DNA of 64,000 nt, taken from assembly GCA_946902985.2 (NCBI GenBank), contig OX336393.1, forward strand, positions 359,892,779-359,956,778, in the 5' to 3' direction. Under the pieces are notes generated by a model. It saw nothing but the letters and a program-made list of their open reading frames with translations. It ran no database searches and was not told where the DNA came from. Numbering within the stretch: position 1 is the stretch's first letter; each line of letters begins with the position of its first letter. The position numbers and the translations under genes are program-made. Source of the DNA: Meconema thalassinum (taxonomy: Eukaryota; Arthropoda; Insecta; Orthoptera; Tettigoniidae). Of the stretch, positions 45,018 through 56,257 are shown piece after piece.

Positions 45018-46464
45018 ATTCATGTGTGTGTCCCCCCCCTAATAAAATCTAAACGGCAGGAGCGATTTCAATGAAACTCGGAAAGTTCATAGCACTATTC
45101 CCGGCGACCTCGACTGTGCCCTTCAAATTTTGTTACGACTCACCAATCCAACATGGCGGCTGTGCGAAATATTTCACCAGCATTCAATATCTCCGAAACT
45201 AGTACCGATATTACCCTGACATTTTCTATGGAGATAGAGGGAACTACTATAAGTTCACTTATGTGACTTTTGAAAACCTGGTAACTACAAAACCAACATG
45301 GCGGCCAAGCGAATTTGCGACTTTTAAATAGACGTTTCTCGCGATTTGACCAACCAAACGCAATGAAACTTGGTACAGTATATGTTTATATACATTGTAA
45401 TGCACGAACATCTAACTTCGTTCAATTGTTTACATAACCACAAGATGGCGAATGTGCGAAATATTTCACCGGCATTCTATATCTCAGAAACTATTAGCGG
45501 TATCTCCCTAAAATTTTGTACTGAGATAAAGGGCACTACTGGAAGTCCATCTATAAGATTTTCAAAAACCGGTTAACTACAAAACGAACATGGCGGCCAA
45601 GTGAATTTGGACATTTTAAATAGACCTTTCTCGCGATTTAATGTTCCAAGCGCACTGAAACCTGGTACAGGAAATATTTATACACATTGTAATCCACTGG
45701 TATCTAATTTAGTTCAATTGTTTACATAACCTCAAGATGGCGGCAGTGCGAATTTTAAAATTAAGTTTTTATTTCTTGTGATGTAGTCATGCGATCGAAG
45801 TGAAAGTTTGAATAATGAACCTACGCAATAATTTTCCTTTAATGGTACATGACTCTATGGCCTATACATTTAACAATCCAACATGGCGACCATCCGAAAT
45901 ATTTAGACGATACTGAATATCTACGAATCTATTTTAGCAATCAAACTGCATTTTTTAATGTTCATAGGGGCTATGAACTTAAGTTCACCTATAGGACTTT
46001 AAATAACCTGGTGATCACAAATCCAACATGGCGGTGATGCGAATTATAAATATTCACATGGACGTTTCTCGCAATTTAACCATCCGCGTGCAGTGAAACT
46101 TGGTACAGTAAATCTTTATCCGAATGTTAATCCACTGGCATCTAATTTATTTCAATTGTATCCATAACCTCAAGATGGCAGCTGTGAAAAATTTTAAAAT
46201 ATCCTTGTTTTTTCTTGTGTCCTAATTATGCGATTGAAGTTTGAATACTACACGTTCACAATAATCTGCATGTAACAGTACATAACTCTAGGACCTACAT
46301 ATATAAAATCCAACATGGCGACCATCCGAAATATTTAGTCGGTTCTCAATATCTACGAATCTATTACAGCAATCAAACTGAAATTGTGTATGTTAAATAG
46401 TGGCAATTAACATAAGTAGGATATATGAAAATAGGCTGTATAGTTCTTCACGGGACTACTTGTT
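44931..46464 (-). mobile_element. Double-hairpin element F (HINE-like), cargo type 3
   Basis: The right end TTAGCCAATTTTC is at 44931, then a poly-A loop, CTTATGAGATCACC and (GT)n at about 44985-45017. The left end CTTGTT is at 46459-46464, with the stem AGTTCTTCACGGGACT before it. Units repeat ACCAACATGGCGGCCAAG and CCTCAAGATGGCGGC. It is an inverted relative of element C. Confidence 0.75.
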
Positions 46465-46594
46465 ACCAAATGTAGAACTGTTCCTTACAGGTATTCTTTA
46501 AAATGTCGACCACCATGATCAACGCTATTTCATAGAAGTGCGGATGATTGAGGCAACAAACCGAATAAAGCATATTAACATTATTAATAATAAA

Positions 46595-46790
46595 AATGTT
46601 ATTGGTTTTACGTCCATTTTAACTACTATGGATTTTAAAGACGCCTGAGTGTCAGAATTTTGCCCCGAAAGGGATCTTTAACGTGCCAGTAAATCTACTG
46701 ACACGGCTCGCTCGCATTTGCGAACCCTCAAATGCCAGCTGACTGCGCCAAGATACGAACCTGCAACCATAACATTATTACTCTGTAACG
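46595..46790 (-). repeat. SINE family 5 fragment
   Basis: The phrase GGATCTTTAACGTGCCAGTA followed by CTACTGACACGG recurs inverted at 52553-52690. The right part looks like a decayed tRNA-like head (GATACGAACCTGC). Confidence 0.6.
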
Positions 46791-46854
46791 AATAGTTAGT
46801 TAGTCATTGAGGTTTCAAGAGGCGGAACTACGAGGTCATCTGCCCCGACTCTGT

Positions 46855-47190
46855 AACGAAGGAGACACAGTGGCCAAGAGTGAAAACGGGCTAGATCGCG
46901 CCTGACTGGCATCGGGAGAGCTTGGGTACGAATTCCTCCTAGGCCGTCCTAAAACAAATTTTCTTGGTTTCCCATTTTCACCACCAGGCAAATACCGGAA
47001 TAGTTCCTTTCATCAGATCTACAAAATCCCTTCCTTGACTCTATCTTCATAAGACCCAAGTTTGTGGCCACCAGGGCGTTCGGCCTGTCACCATCCACAG
47101 TTGTATCTACTGACAAAGTGTGTTCAGCTACATGACACTGTTCTTGTGACAGTAGAGTAAAGATCCCTTACAGAGTCCGTGGGTGAAGGT
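46855..47190 (+). repeat. SINE family 4-like copy
   Basis: Shares GGTTTCCCATTTTCACC and CAGGCAAATACCGG with 20041-20400. Just upstream (46795-46850) is a short phrase, GGCGGAACTACGAGGTCATC, found again at 60613-60632, so a second small repeat is joined to it. Confidence 0.55.
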
Positions 47191-47594
47191 GAGCTAGGAA
47201 GTAGCGATTTTTAAAAAAAAAACTTTACGAGACTTACAGTAGTCGCATATGATGTGTAACATCTGACATAGAAGGAACATCATGTGAAATTGTTCATACA
47301 CCGGTATTTTATACTATTATTGGCACAAATATTAATCGATTGTAAAAGGGAGTGTTTTATAATACGGAACTCATTTTATTAGATGATTTGTAGCTTCGAC
47401 CAGCACTAGCCTAAATAAAGAATACGATATGGATCAACTAGATGAATAGACGCGACACCACTCCTAACCTTAAATTCCTTATAAACAGGTCCTCTTCATT
47501 CACAGACCAACTCGTAATTTCATATGAATTTTGTTAAAATGAGTCATATTGATATGATAAATATCGTTTAAAATGATAATCTGGTAGCAAAAAT
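47191..47594. other. No gene seen
   Basis: AT-rich, no family-like ORF. Confidence 0.35.
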
Positions 47595-47690
47595 ATACAC
47601 CCCATCCGGGATTCGAACCCAAGATGTCAAGACTCACAGTCATAAGCACTAACCCCACGGCTATTTCGACTACGCAAATATTGTGCACAA
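47595..47690 (-). repeat. tRNA-like SINE head or tRNA pseudogene
   Basis: The minus strand reads TAGCCGTGGGGTTAGTGC (box A) and GGGTTCGAATCCCGG (box B). I cannot fold a complete acceptor stem, so a functional tRNA is unlikely. Confidence 0.5.
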
Positions 47691-48175
47691 GATGGTGACT
47701 TATTTCCACGTTCCAATAATACTGCATTACGGAATTACGTTTCTTTTATATTTTGCTTGTTTCGATAATGTTCCTACGTGAAATTGAGTTAAAAATGCCT
47801 TATGAATAGGCCCTCTTGTGAGTAAAGAGAATGTATTCAGTAATAGTTCATGAAGGCTTGCTCAATTCTCGTATAACCAAAACGATTATATTATATTGAT
47901 GACTGCATTACCGTTATGTGGGTTAGCATTTGAATAGCCATTGTGCAGTAACATAATACCTGCAATGCCGACTACTACAATGTTTGATATTAAAGCATTT
48001 TACCATTTAAATACTGATACGAAGACATCGAACATGTACCATGTCATTTGTTTCAATCACTTGACACCAGAGTTCGCATGAGCGTTTTCCATTCAGTATG
48101 TCATATACATTCCACATAGCCGAGAGTACGTCATGGTATCAATTTTCTACACCGCGCGCTCATTGTTTCTCGTAC
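47691..48175. other. No gene seen
   Basis: No repeats or ORFs of interest. Confidence 0.35.
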
Positions 48176-48400
48176 CACTGCCAGCTGGGTCTTACCACTG
48201 CTCTCTGGATCGATCGATCGAGTGGGCAGTGCATACTTCCGTTTTCCACCACTGCCAGCTAGTACACTTCCGTTCGATCGATCGAGTGGGCAGTGCATAC
48301 TTCCGTTTTCCACCACTGCCAGCTAGTACACTTCCGTTCGATCGATCGAGTGGGCAGTGCATACTTCCGTTCGATCCACCACTGCCAGCTCGATCATTTC
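48176..48400 (+). repeat. Tandem repeat, 64-bp period, with CGATCGATCGA core
   Basis: AGTGGGCAGTGCATACTTCC occurs at 48221, 48285 and 48349. Each unit also has CCACTGCCAGCT, whose CACTGCC is complementary to GGCAGTG in the same unit, allowing local hairpins. The ORFs on both strands follow the repeat. Confidence 0.88.
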
Positions 48401-49087
48401 GATCCACTTCCGTACCCAATTTTCAAAATCACTCCCACAAAACTATCCAGCAACCGAGCGGAAAGATGTTACACATCAAAAAGATTTTTGTGTGTTGATG
48501 AATGTCCAGTGGCAGTGAGTCTTACACCTTCCGTCCGATCCACTTCCGTCCAATTTTTCAAAATCACTACCCCAAAAATATCCAGCAACTGAGTGGAAAG
48601 ATTTTACACATCAGAAAGCCACCGGAGAACAATGGTCCCCCACGCCAACACACTCAGAGGTCATTACTGAGCAGCCTCCGAGGGTTTGTCGGTGGAATTT
48701 GGGCTCAGGGTGTATCACAATTAATACCGCAAAGTGCAACAGCTGTAAGTACACGATGCCAGAAGCAAGAATGTCTTAGTAATGAAGGGTCCGAAAACGT
48801 GCCATTTGCGAGGTAATTTAGATTTTGTGGTGACGAGCCACCACTGATCACAACTAGGTGATCGTCTTATTTGGCCGTTCAATTTTACCAAACCAACTCA
48901 ATGGTGTACAAGGACGACACGTTGAACACTTCTTCAGCTACGAGTGAGTAAACTGTATAGTCATTGCAACTGTACCATTCTTCTCTTTCATTACTAACAA
49001 CTGCACTTGTACCAAATTATCTAATAACATTTCATCGTGTTGTCCCGGTACCCTTTTCTCACTAGGATGACGTATACAATAAAAGAT
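48401..49087. other. Weak direct repeat, otherwise no gene
   Basis: The phrase AAAATCACT-CC..AA..TATCCAGCAAC..AG (48424-48465) is nearly repeated at 48558-48598. The 104-codon ORF across it has no recognised domain. Confidence 0.4.
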
Positions 49088-49559
49088 ACAGTCAGTCTGA
49101 GAGACTAGACTTTATATCATTTCAAATGACGCATGCTACAAATGCTACACATGTTAGAAAGACTCAGGTCTCTTTCAACAGACTCCATTACCCATTAACC
49201 TTGGCTTCCCGCGCGGGGAACGGAGAGCGGGAGGTGTACTCTGCTGCATGACGTCACGCACTCGCCGTCTCCGTATCGCATAACGCCAGACCTCAGGAGT
49301 AAACTCAGACTCAACAGACTCCATTACATTTTCACTTAGGCTTCTCGCGTGGGGAAAGGAGAGCGGGAGGTGTACTCTGCTGCATGACGTCACGCACTCG
49401 CCGTCTCCGTATCGCATAACGCCAGACCCCAGGAGTAAACTCAGACTCGGTGCATATGCACTGAACAACATGATGACGTCATACACGCCGTAACCGTAAC
49501 GCATAACGGTAGACGAAAGCATAACGATGAAGTCGACAAGATCATTTGAAATGATAAAA
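49088..49559 (+). repeat. AGTCAGTCTGA foldback family, left arm
   Basis: Starts ACAGTCAGTCTGAGAGACT (itself a hairpin) and ends GTCGACAAGATCATTTGAAA. Inside are two units of about 120 bp with CATGACGTCACGCACTCGCC and AACGCCAGACC. The inverse copy is at 50129-50657. Confidence 0.75.
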
Positions 49560-50128
49560 GAATGCATAGACATTAACCATTATGAATATGGTATTAAATA
49601 TTATCCGTGTTGACTGATATTAATCTCAAATTTTAAAGTTGAATTATTATATTAAAACGTACATGTTTCGGTATACAATGATACCTTCGTCAGCGTAGAT
49701 TATATAATAAAAAGAATCTGAAAAACTATGTAAAAAATAACAAAGAGAAAATGGATATCCTTACAAAACCATTAGAATTTAAATAAATGATAGACCACAA
49801 AAAAAATGAAATACATAAAAGAAAGAAGAAACTCAGCATCGACGTCCGATTCACTATTAACTTTAATTTAGTTTCTTTTATGTATTTTCTAAAAATGTGT
49901 TTATACGTAGTTTTTAAGATTCTTTTTATAATTTAATCGACGCTGACGAATGTATCATTGTATACGGAAGCATATACGTTTAAATTTAATTATTAAACTT
50001 CTTAGTGTTTGACAAGGTGGATTTTATAATTTGAGATTAGTTTTCATTCAAATCAGTGGAGGTTGGTAACCACCGATTTTCACTTGTCTCGCCAACGGCT
50101 CGTTTGTGAACCCATGTTTATTACGACA
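49560..50128. other. Spacer of the foldback pair
   Basis: AT-rich; contains ACGTACATGTTTCGGTATAC, which is also seen near 25739. No gene. Confidence 0.4.
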
Positions 50129-50657
50129 TTTTATCATTTCGAATGATCTTGTCGACTTCATCGTTATGCTTAGGTCTACCGTTATGCGTCACGGTTACGG
50201 CGTGTATGATATCTTCATGTTGTTCAGTGCATATGCACCGAGTCTGAGTTTACTCCTGGGATCTGGCTTTATGCGATACGGAGACGGCAAGTGCGTGACG
50301 TCATGCAGCTCCCGCGCGGGAAGCCTACCTTAAAGGGTAATGGAGTCTGTTGAGTCTGAGTTTACTCCTGGGGTCTGGCGTTATGCGAACGGAGACGGCG
50401 AAATCGTGACGTCATGCAGCCCCCACGCGGGAAGCCTTAGTTAAAGGGCAATGGAGTCTGTTGAGTCTGATTTTACTCCTGGCGTCTGGCGTTTTGCGAT
50501 ACGGAGACGGCGAGTGAGTGACGTCATGCAGCAAAGTGCAAAGAGTCCTGGGGCTTCGATCGAAGCGAAAAGGCCTCCTGAGCCTTTCTAACATGTGTAG
50601 CATTTGTAGCATGCGTCATTTGAAATGATTTTAAGTCTAGTCTCTCAGACTGACTGT
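50129..50657 (-). repeat. AGTCAGTCTGA foldback family, right arm
   Basis: Inverted copy of 49088-49559 with three internal GTGACGTCATGCAG units instead of two. The pair can form a stem of several hundred bases. Confidence 0.75.
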
Positions 50658-51212
50658 AGGCTATCTTTTTTTGCTTCTAGCATCAAATACTTACAGCTTT
50701 TTCAATTTGCGCCATTAATTATGATACAACCTGAACAGGGGTCTACAGTATCCAAGATAAGCATTTTAATACGCTCGGGGTTAGCAAACAGATTAGCAGT
50801 GTATGCCAGTCGTCGAGGGAGCCATAGAACATAGCATGGTTGATTAATCTGTTATTGTCTCGCCTATTAGCGCTCTCTACCTATATCAATCATGTTCAGG
50901 AGTTGAATAAGACAGCAGCTAGGTGGCGTGCTTAAAGCCAAGCTGTCTAGTTAGCTACGCTCTATTTTGTTCCTTCCGCATTATGATTTTCAATGACCTC
51001 ATTATGCCTTTGTCAAACTACCCTTCAGGACTGCAGGGAATGTGCTGTGAAGCGACAAAGACAACCCTGAGTAATATAATGTTTTGCTCCCTCCTTCAAA
51101 CCACAGTACTCCACTCCACAGCAGACGTTACGAACGAGGATATGCACGTAAATACATCAAGAGATTAAAAGTAAGATATCGAATTATTGTCCGGTATTCT
51201 CTGCTATGATTT
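50658..51212. other. No gene recognised
   Basis: An 81-codon + ORF (50923-51168) has no known motif. Confidence 0.35.
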
Positions 51213-52243
51213 GAGTCGTCTAGTTGCAAAACTCGTTTAATCCACATGTGAATAAGAATCATTTTCATGAGAAACGTTTATCTGGGCTTTGCCTCGCGTA
51301 TCTTTTGTGGTTGTTGTTTTCTACTTTTAATTTTTTCTTTGTGTTTTTGGTTTTGTGATTGCTTTGTGCTTTTGCTTTTGAATTTTACTTTTTGTTTCGT
51401 GTTTTTTGTTTTTGGTTTCTATGTTTGTTTTCTGGAAAATCAAAATAAAACAAAACAAAATAAATTAAAACAAAATAATCAAAACAAAATCAAATCAAAA
51501 CTAAATAAAATCAAAATAAAATAAAACAAAACAAAAAATGAACAAAACAATTTAAAATAAATAAAACTAAATAAAATAAAACAAGACAAAATGAAAAGAC
51601 AACAAAACAAATTAAAGTGAATTAAACAAAACAAAATAAAACAATATAAAGTAAAGTAAAATAAAATAACCAATATGCAACTATAGTACATTATGCAACG
51701 AGCCTATAATGGCAATAATTAAGACACGAGTATGTTTATAAAACGAGCGTAAGCGATTTTTATAATTTCCATACGAGTGTCACAATTACCATTAGGTCTA
51801 TAGGCGAGTTGCATACGACTGTTTATATTCGACGATAATTATTATAACTAGTTTATGTTCGAACTTAAACATTCATAAATATCTGTCGAGATCTCGCCAG
51901 TTTTATGCACTGAACAGTGCTCATGGAACGCAGAGAACGCCTTGTATTTGGCCATGGCCTCCTCGATTACCCCACTGTGACACTAGGCAACGCAGTGAAA
52001 TTTAAATTAGAAGGCCTTGGAACTCAGCGCAGGTGTGATGCTATCCTTATCTAATTGGTCAAACAACTGTTTCTTGAGCTGTGATTGGTGGGAGAAACTG
52101 TTTCATAATGAAAGATAGTGTTATAATGACCTTCATTATGATACAGTTTCCTGACATGTAATAGTCAGGGTCGAACATAAATAATTTTATGACATGATCC
52201 TTATTCACAAGTGGATTAAACGAGTTTTGCAACTGAACGACTC
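51213..52243. mobile_element. Non-autonomous element with about 55-bp inverted ends and low-complexity core
   Basis: 51213-51270 (GAGTCGTCTAGTTGCAAAAC...) recurs inverted at 52190-52243. The core is T/G-rich (51300-51425) and then A/C-rich (51435-51670). After that comes sequence related inversely to 24480-25750. Confidence 0.6.
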
Positions 52244-52252
52244 ACATATTGT

Positions 52253-52545
52253 CCACCTCATTGCGTAGTGGCTAGCATTCTTGGCTGTTACCGCGGAGGC
52301 CCGGTTTCGATCCGGGCTCTGCCAAGAAATTTAATTCTGGCATGAGGGCTGGAATCGGGTACACTCATCCTTGTGAGACAAAATGAGAAAAGGCGGGCCC
52401 AACTTCTACCTCAGCCATCTTGGATGTCATTTACCGTGGTTTCCCATTTCTACTCTAGGAAATTGCTAGGGTGGTACCTTATTTAAGGCCACGGTTGCTT
52501 TTAACCTCAATTACAAATACACACACTAGTAGAGACATACTAGTA
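52253..52545 (+). repeat. SINE family 4 with clear tRNA-like head
   Basis: It reads TTGCGTAGTGGCTAGC (box A) and CCCGGTTTCGATCCGGG (box B), then the body with GTGGTTTCCCATTTCTAC. Confidence 0.8.
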
Positions 52546-52552
52546 ACAGTCA

Positions 52553-52690
52553 TCTGGCATTTGAGGGAGCCGTGTCAGTGGATTTACTGGTACATTAAAG
52601 AGCACCTTCGGGGCAAAATTCGGCAACCCGGCATCTTAAAAAGCCAGTGTAGTTAAATTGGACGTAAAAACAATAACATGATTATTATTA
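52553..52690 (+). repeat. SINE family 5 fragment
   Basis: Inverse counterpart of 46595-46790, sharing GTGTCAGTGGATTTACTGG and GGACGTAAAAACAATAACAT. Confidence 0.6.
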
Positions 52691-52849
52691 CATCATAATA
52701 ACACAGGTTATAAGACAAATTCTACACAAACTCAAGTACATGCGTTTGAAATGCCCACGATGTCCAAGCCCCTAAACTGAAGCAACAAAAACAACAACAC
52801 TGTTAATAACATCCATTCAGGCTAAGAACGCGTGCTGTTACATTTAAGG

Positions 52850-53240
52850 GGCTTGGACATCGTGAACATTCGTCCCCGTATTCTTGGGTGGATTTAGAAT
52901 TTGTCTGATAACCTGAATTATTGTGACGGCTGTATTAGTGTGTGTACTGTAATTGTAATTCTGGTCTGAGGACTGGAACGAGGTAAACTCAGCTTTATGA
53001 GGCAAAAAGTGTGAAGAGGTGGCTTTGATTCCCACCTCAGTCATCCTGGAAGTGGTTTTCCGTTGTTTCCCACTTCTACTCCAGGCAAGTGCCGGGATGG
53101 TTCCTAACGTAAGACACGGCCGCGTCCTTCCCAATCCCAGCATTCAATTACTAATACACACACTAACACAGCCCCTACTATTACACAGATTATCAGCCAA
53201 ATTCCACACACTATGTCGTAAAGCCCCTAAACTAGGCTGT
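52850..53240 (+). repeat. SINE family 4 body joined to a family 1-type tail
   Basis: Contains GGATTTAGAATTTGTCTGAT near 52890, then AAGTGGTTTTCCGTTGTTTCCC and CAGGCAAGTGCCGGGATGG, ending with ACACACTAACACAGCC. Head missing. Confidence 0.5.
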
Positions 53241-54723
53241 TCCAACCCAGCAACTCGCGCCTTCCGTGAGTAAACCTGCAACATGCAATACAGTTCTGCT
53301 GTTGGGAGCTGCCGTCACTTCGCGGTTGATACATCATGATTGGCATGAACTTGTGTAATGACCTTCGCCCAGTGACGTATTGGCTCTCACCCCAGTCCCT
53401 ATCTAACCGTGCTCCGAGCATTACTGCTGAGTACTCGCGTGTACGCATACTCAAACTCATGGATTTGATACAGCCTGCCCTAAACCCATAAACAATAACT
53501 GTTCCTCATCACACTGACTTCGAAGACTTGAAAATTGACTGCTGAATCATCCCTTCCACTACAGCCGATGAATCAGCTTTCATAATATAAGACTTAAAAA
53601 CAGTGATGTTTCAAAAGAATTCCAATGCCATGATCATTAATTTGGACTATTTAGGGACTAAGTCAATCTCAATCAGAATTGGAAACCGTCGAACCAAACG
53701 TACGTCAGTGACTGTTGTGCAAGGAAATTGTAACAGATGAAGATTATACCCTCAACGCCTTCCTGAACAGAAGTTCCGAGATTGGCAAGATATGTGTTCC
53801 AAGGCCTTCATACCTGAAGTGTACCACATGGCGATTCCGAGAGAATCCAATGTTAAAGACGCTCTACCAGAGTCAGATGAAGAAGAATAAGTTGATCAAG
53901 TGAACTAAAGGAGAGATTCACTGTTACTTGATGTCATTCAATTTCAATTACCATTCATTGTAATAACTTGAAATAAGTGTTGATAATTTTTCTCTTTACT
54001 CAGTCATGTCCTTTTCTGAAGACACATTGTGTTGTTTTTCATCATTATTACATTATTTTGTATCTGTATTTTCCATTTTCCAACTTCTCTAAACATAGAA
54101 GTTGTATTGGAGTGCATAGCGATCGATGTGAAGTAGCCTAAAAGTGCTTGGTAATACTACAGAGGTAAGGTTTTACGCATAAATTATACTTGTAAGGTGT
54201 AAAGTACCACACCTAGCATATCGTAACTTACGCCATAATAACATTAAGTTACTATTCACAGCCCACCAAATTCGTTTAAGTGCAATATTATGCAATAAAA
54301 TGCTCTTCAAAAGTATAATATCTGAAACAATTTAACCTATTTTCAGAATTCACTTTATAGGACCATTATAAAATTGCAGCCCATAATTAATGAGATTAAT
54401 ATTTTTTTGAACAAAAGAAGGCCTTTATTTCTCCTGTAAAATTTTAGTTTTGGTGCTTTCGACACTCTGGCTTTCTAGAGACGATATTTTCATATAAATT
54501 GCTTAGTTTAATACCTGAACAACGTCTTTCTTAAATGATATTGTAAGGGCGTCCACTTTAATAGAACTGTAATTCAAATTGTAAGAGTTTATCGATTACT
54601 TGATATAATGTGTTTTTTCGTTTTATAGGCCTACCCTATGTACGTTAAGTTAGAGCAAAGCTGCTCATGATGAAGATCACCAAATTGATGGTTGAAAACA
54701 TGTTACATTAAATTATATAACAT
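53241..54723. other. Unique or decayed sequence, no gene recognised
   Basis: The 62-codon + ORF at 53715-53903 and the 77-codon minus ORF at 53227-53460 have no family signature. The stretch 53700-53910 has fairly balanced composition and ends in a DEEE-like acidic frame, so a decayed transposase tail is possible but unproven. Confidence 0.35.
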
Positions 54724-54740
54724 AATAGTAATAACAGAAA

Positions 54741-55070
54741 GCCTCTGTGGCTTAGGCGGCAGAACGCCGGCCTCTCACCGCTGGTTCCATGGTTCAAATC
54801 CCTGTCACTCCATGTGAGATCTGTGCTGGACAAAACGGAGGCAGACAGGTTTTTCTCTGGGTACTCCGGTTTTCCCTGTCAAAATTTAATTCCAGCAACA
54901 CTCTCCACTTTCATTTCATTTCATCTGTCATTCATTTAATCATTGCCCCAGAGGAGTGCGTCAGGCCTCGGCAGCCGGTACAGTTCATATCCTCGCCACT
55001 AGATGGGGGCTTCATTCATTCCATTCCAGACCCGGTCGGAGACTGGACGCAGGCTGTGGATTTTCATTTC
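54741..55070 (+). repeat. SINE family 3, full length, 17-bp target duplication
   Basis: AATAGTAATAACAGAAA occurs at 54724-54740 and 55071-55087. The head has TGGCTTAGGCGGCAG and GGTTCAAATCCC. The second family 3 copy follows immediately after the duplication. Confidence 0.85.
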
Positions 55071-55087
55071 AATAGTAATAACAGAAA

Positions 55088-55420
55088 GCCTCTGTGGCTT
55101 AGGCGGCAGCACGCCGGCCTCTCACCGCTGGTCCCATGGTTCAAATCCCGGTCACTCCATGTGAGATCTGTGCTGGACAAAACGGAGGCAGACAGGTTTT
55201 TCTCCGGGTACTCCGGTTTTCCCTGTCAAAATTTCATTCCAGCAACACTCTCCACTATCATTTCATTTCATCTGTCATTCATTTAATCATTGCTCCAGAG
55301 GAGTGCGTCAGGTCTCGGCAGCTGGCACAGTCCATATCCTCGCCGCTAGATGAGGGGTTCATCCATTCCATTCCTGACCCGGTCGGAGACTGGAAGCAGG
55401 CTGTGGATTTTTATTTTCTC
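55088..55420 (+). repeat. SINE family 3, second tandem copy
   Basis: About 95% like the preceding copy by eye. Ends GGCTGTGGATTTTTATTTTC. It lies head-to-tail with 54741-55070. Confidence 0.85.
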
Positions 55421-55478
55421 GCTATCCACCCCTAAAAACTTCCAAGATGTTGGTTGACAACAGTTTTACCATCCGAGA

Positions 55479-55759
55479 ATGCTGAAGGCAGAGCTATGCT
55501 ACGACGGAACAACTCCAGATGCCATGTGTATCGTCCAAACCACCCGGTTTGACTTTCCTCGTAAGATCTCGTCGGTGCCTATTCGTATAAGAACCAACAC
55601 TGTCCGATGGTTCGCTTGTCTGTACAAATGGAATAAAGTACTTTCTCCGGGTTGTGATTGTGGCGTCAAAAACATACCGTTTACCATATAGTTCAGGAGT
55701 ATCTTCCGAGAGCTTTTCCAGGGGATCCAACGGAATTCCTGGTGATGACGGAGAGATCT
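55479..55759 (+). pseudogene. LINE reverse-transcriptase C-terminal fragment
   Basis: The + frame reads RTNTVRWFACLYKWNKV, then CDCGVKN. This matches the end of non-LTR (Jockey/CR1-like) ORF2 proteins, where R-T-x-x-x-R, a W-containing helix and C-x-C-G precede HIV-x-ECP. The frame breaks afterwards, and a SINE (55760-56246) is inserted. Confidence 0.5.
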
Positions 55760-56246
55760 GGTACGTTGGTTGGTTCCTCAGTTTAGGGGCTGCGACAACG
55801 CGGTCATGTAGCCCCATTTACTTTGGGTGTGTGTAGAATCTGTCTGATAACCGGTATTGATTTTGATGGCTGTATTGGTGTGTGTTATCTGTAATTCAGG
55901 TAGTTCCTACTTTTGCTACCAAATGCTACAGTCAACGACACCTAGCTGTGAACCTGGCTTCTAGATGCCACCACAATCGCTACCTGCTGGCGAACGTTGG
56001 GACACAATACAGCGTTAATCAAATCTAACCTACAAATTTAGCTTCACAATTGTAGTTAGTGGAAGTTTTTTCACATGCCATAAATCTATGAAATGGGCCC
56101 GTTGGCTTTACTTCCCCTCCAAAGGAAGGCATACTGAGGGATCTTTAACGCTCTTGAAAACTCCGACGACATCGGCTGGGGTTGAACCCATGATCTTGGA
56201 CATACAGTAGAAGCTCTGCATGCTACCGGCTATGCCACCAAAGCCA
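55760..56246 (-). repeat. SINE family 1, full length, 11-bp target duplication
   Basis: CGGAGAGATCT occurs at 55749-55759 and 56247-56257. The copy is complete from tRNA-like head (right) to GGTTGGTT tail (left) and serves as the reference copy for the family. Confidence 0.9.
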
Positions 56247-56257
56247 CGGAGAGATCT

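Noticed and set aside
48131..48592. Overlapping ORFs on both strands with repeated LPTRSID-like text
   Set aside because: They follow the 64-bp tandem repeat; open frames on both strands arise from the repeat.
54789..55435. 165-aa and 99-aa ORFs with the same MVQIPVTPCEICAGQNGG start, suggesting a gene family
   Set aside because: They are translations of the two tandem SINE family 3 copies.
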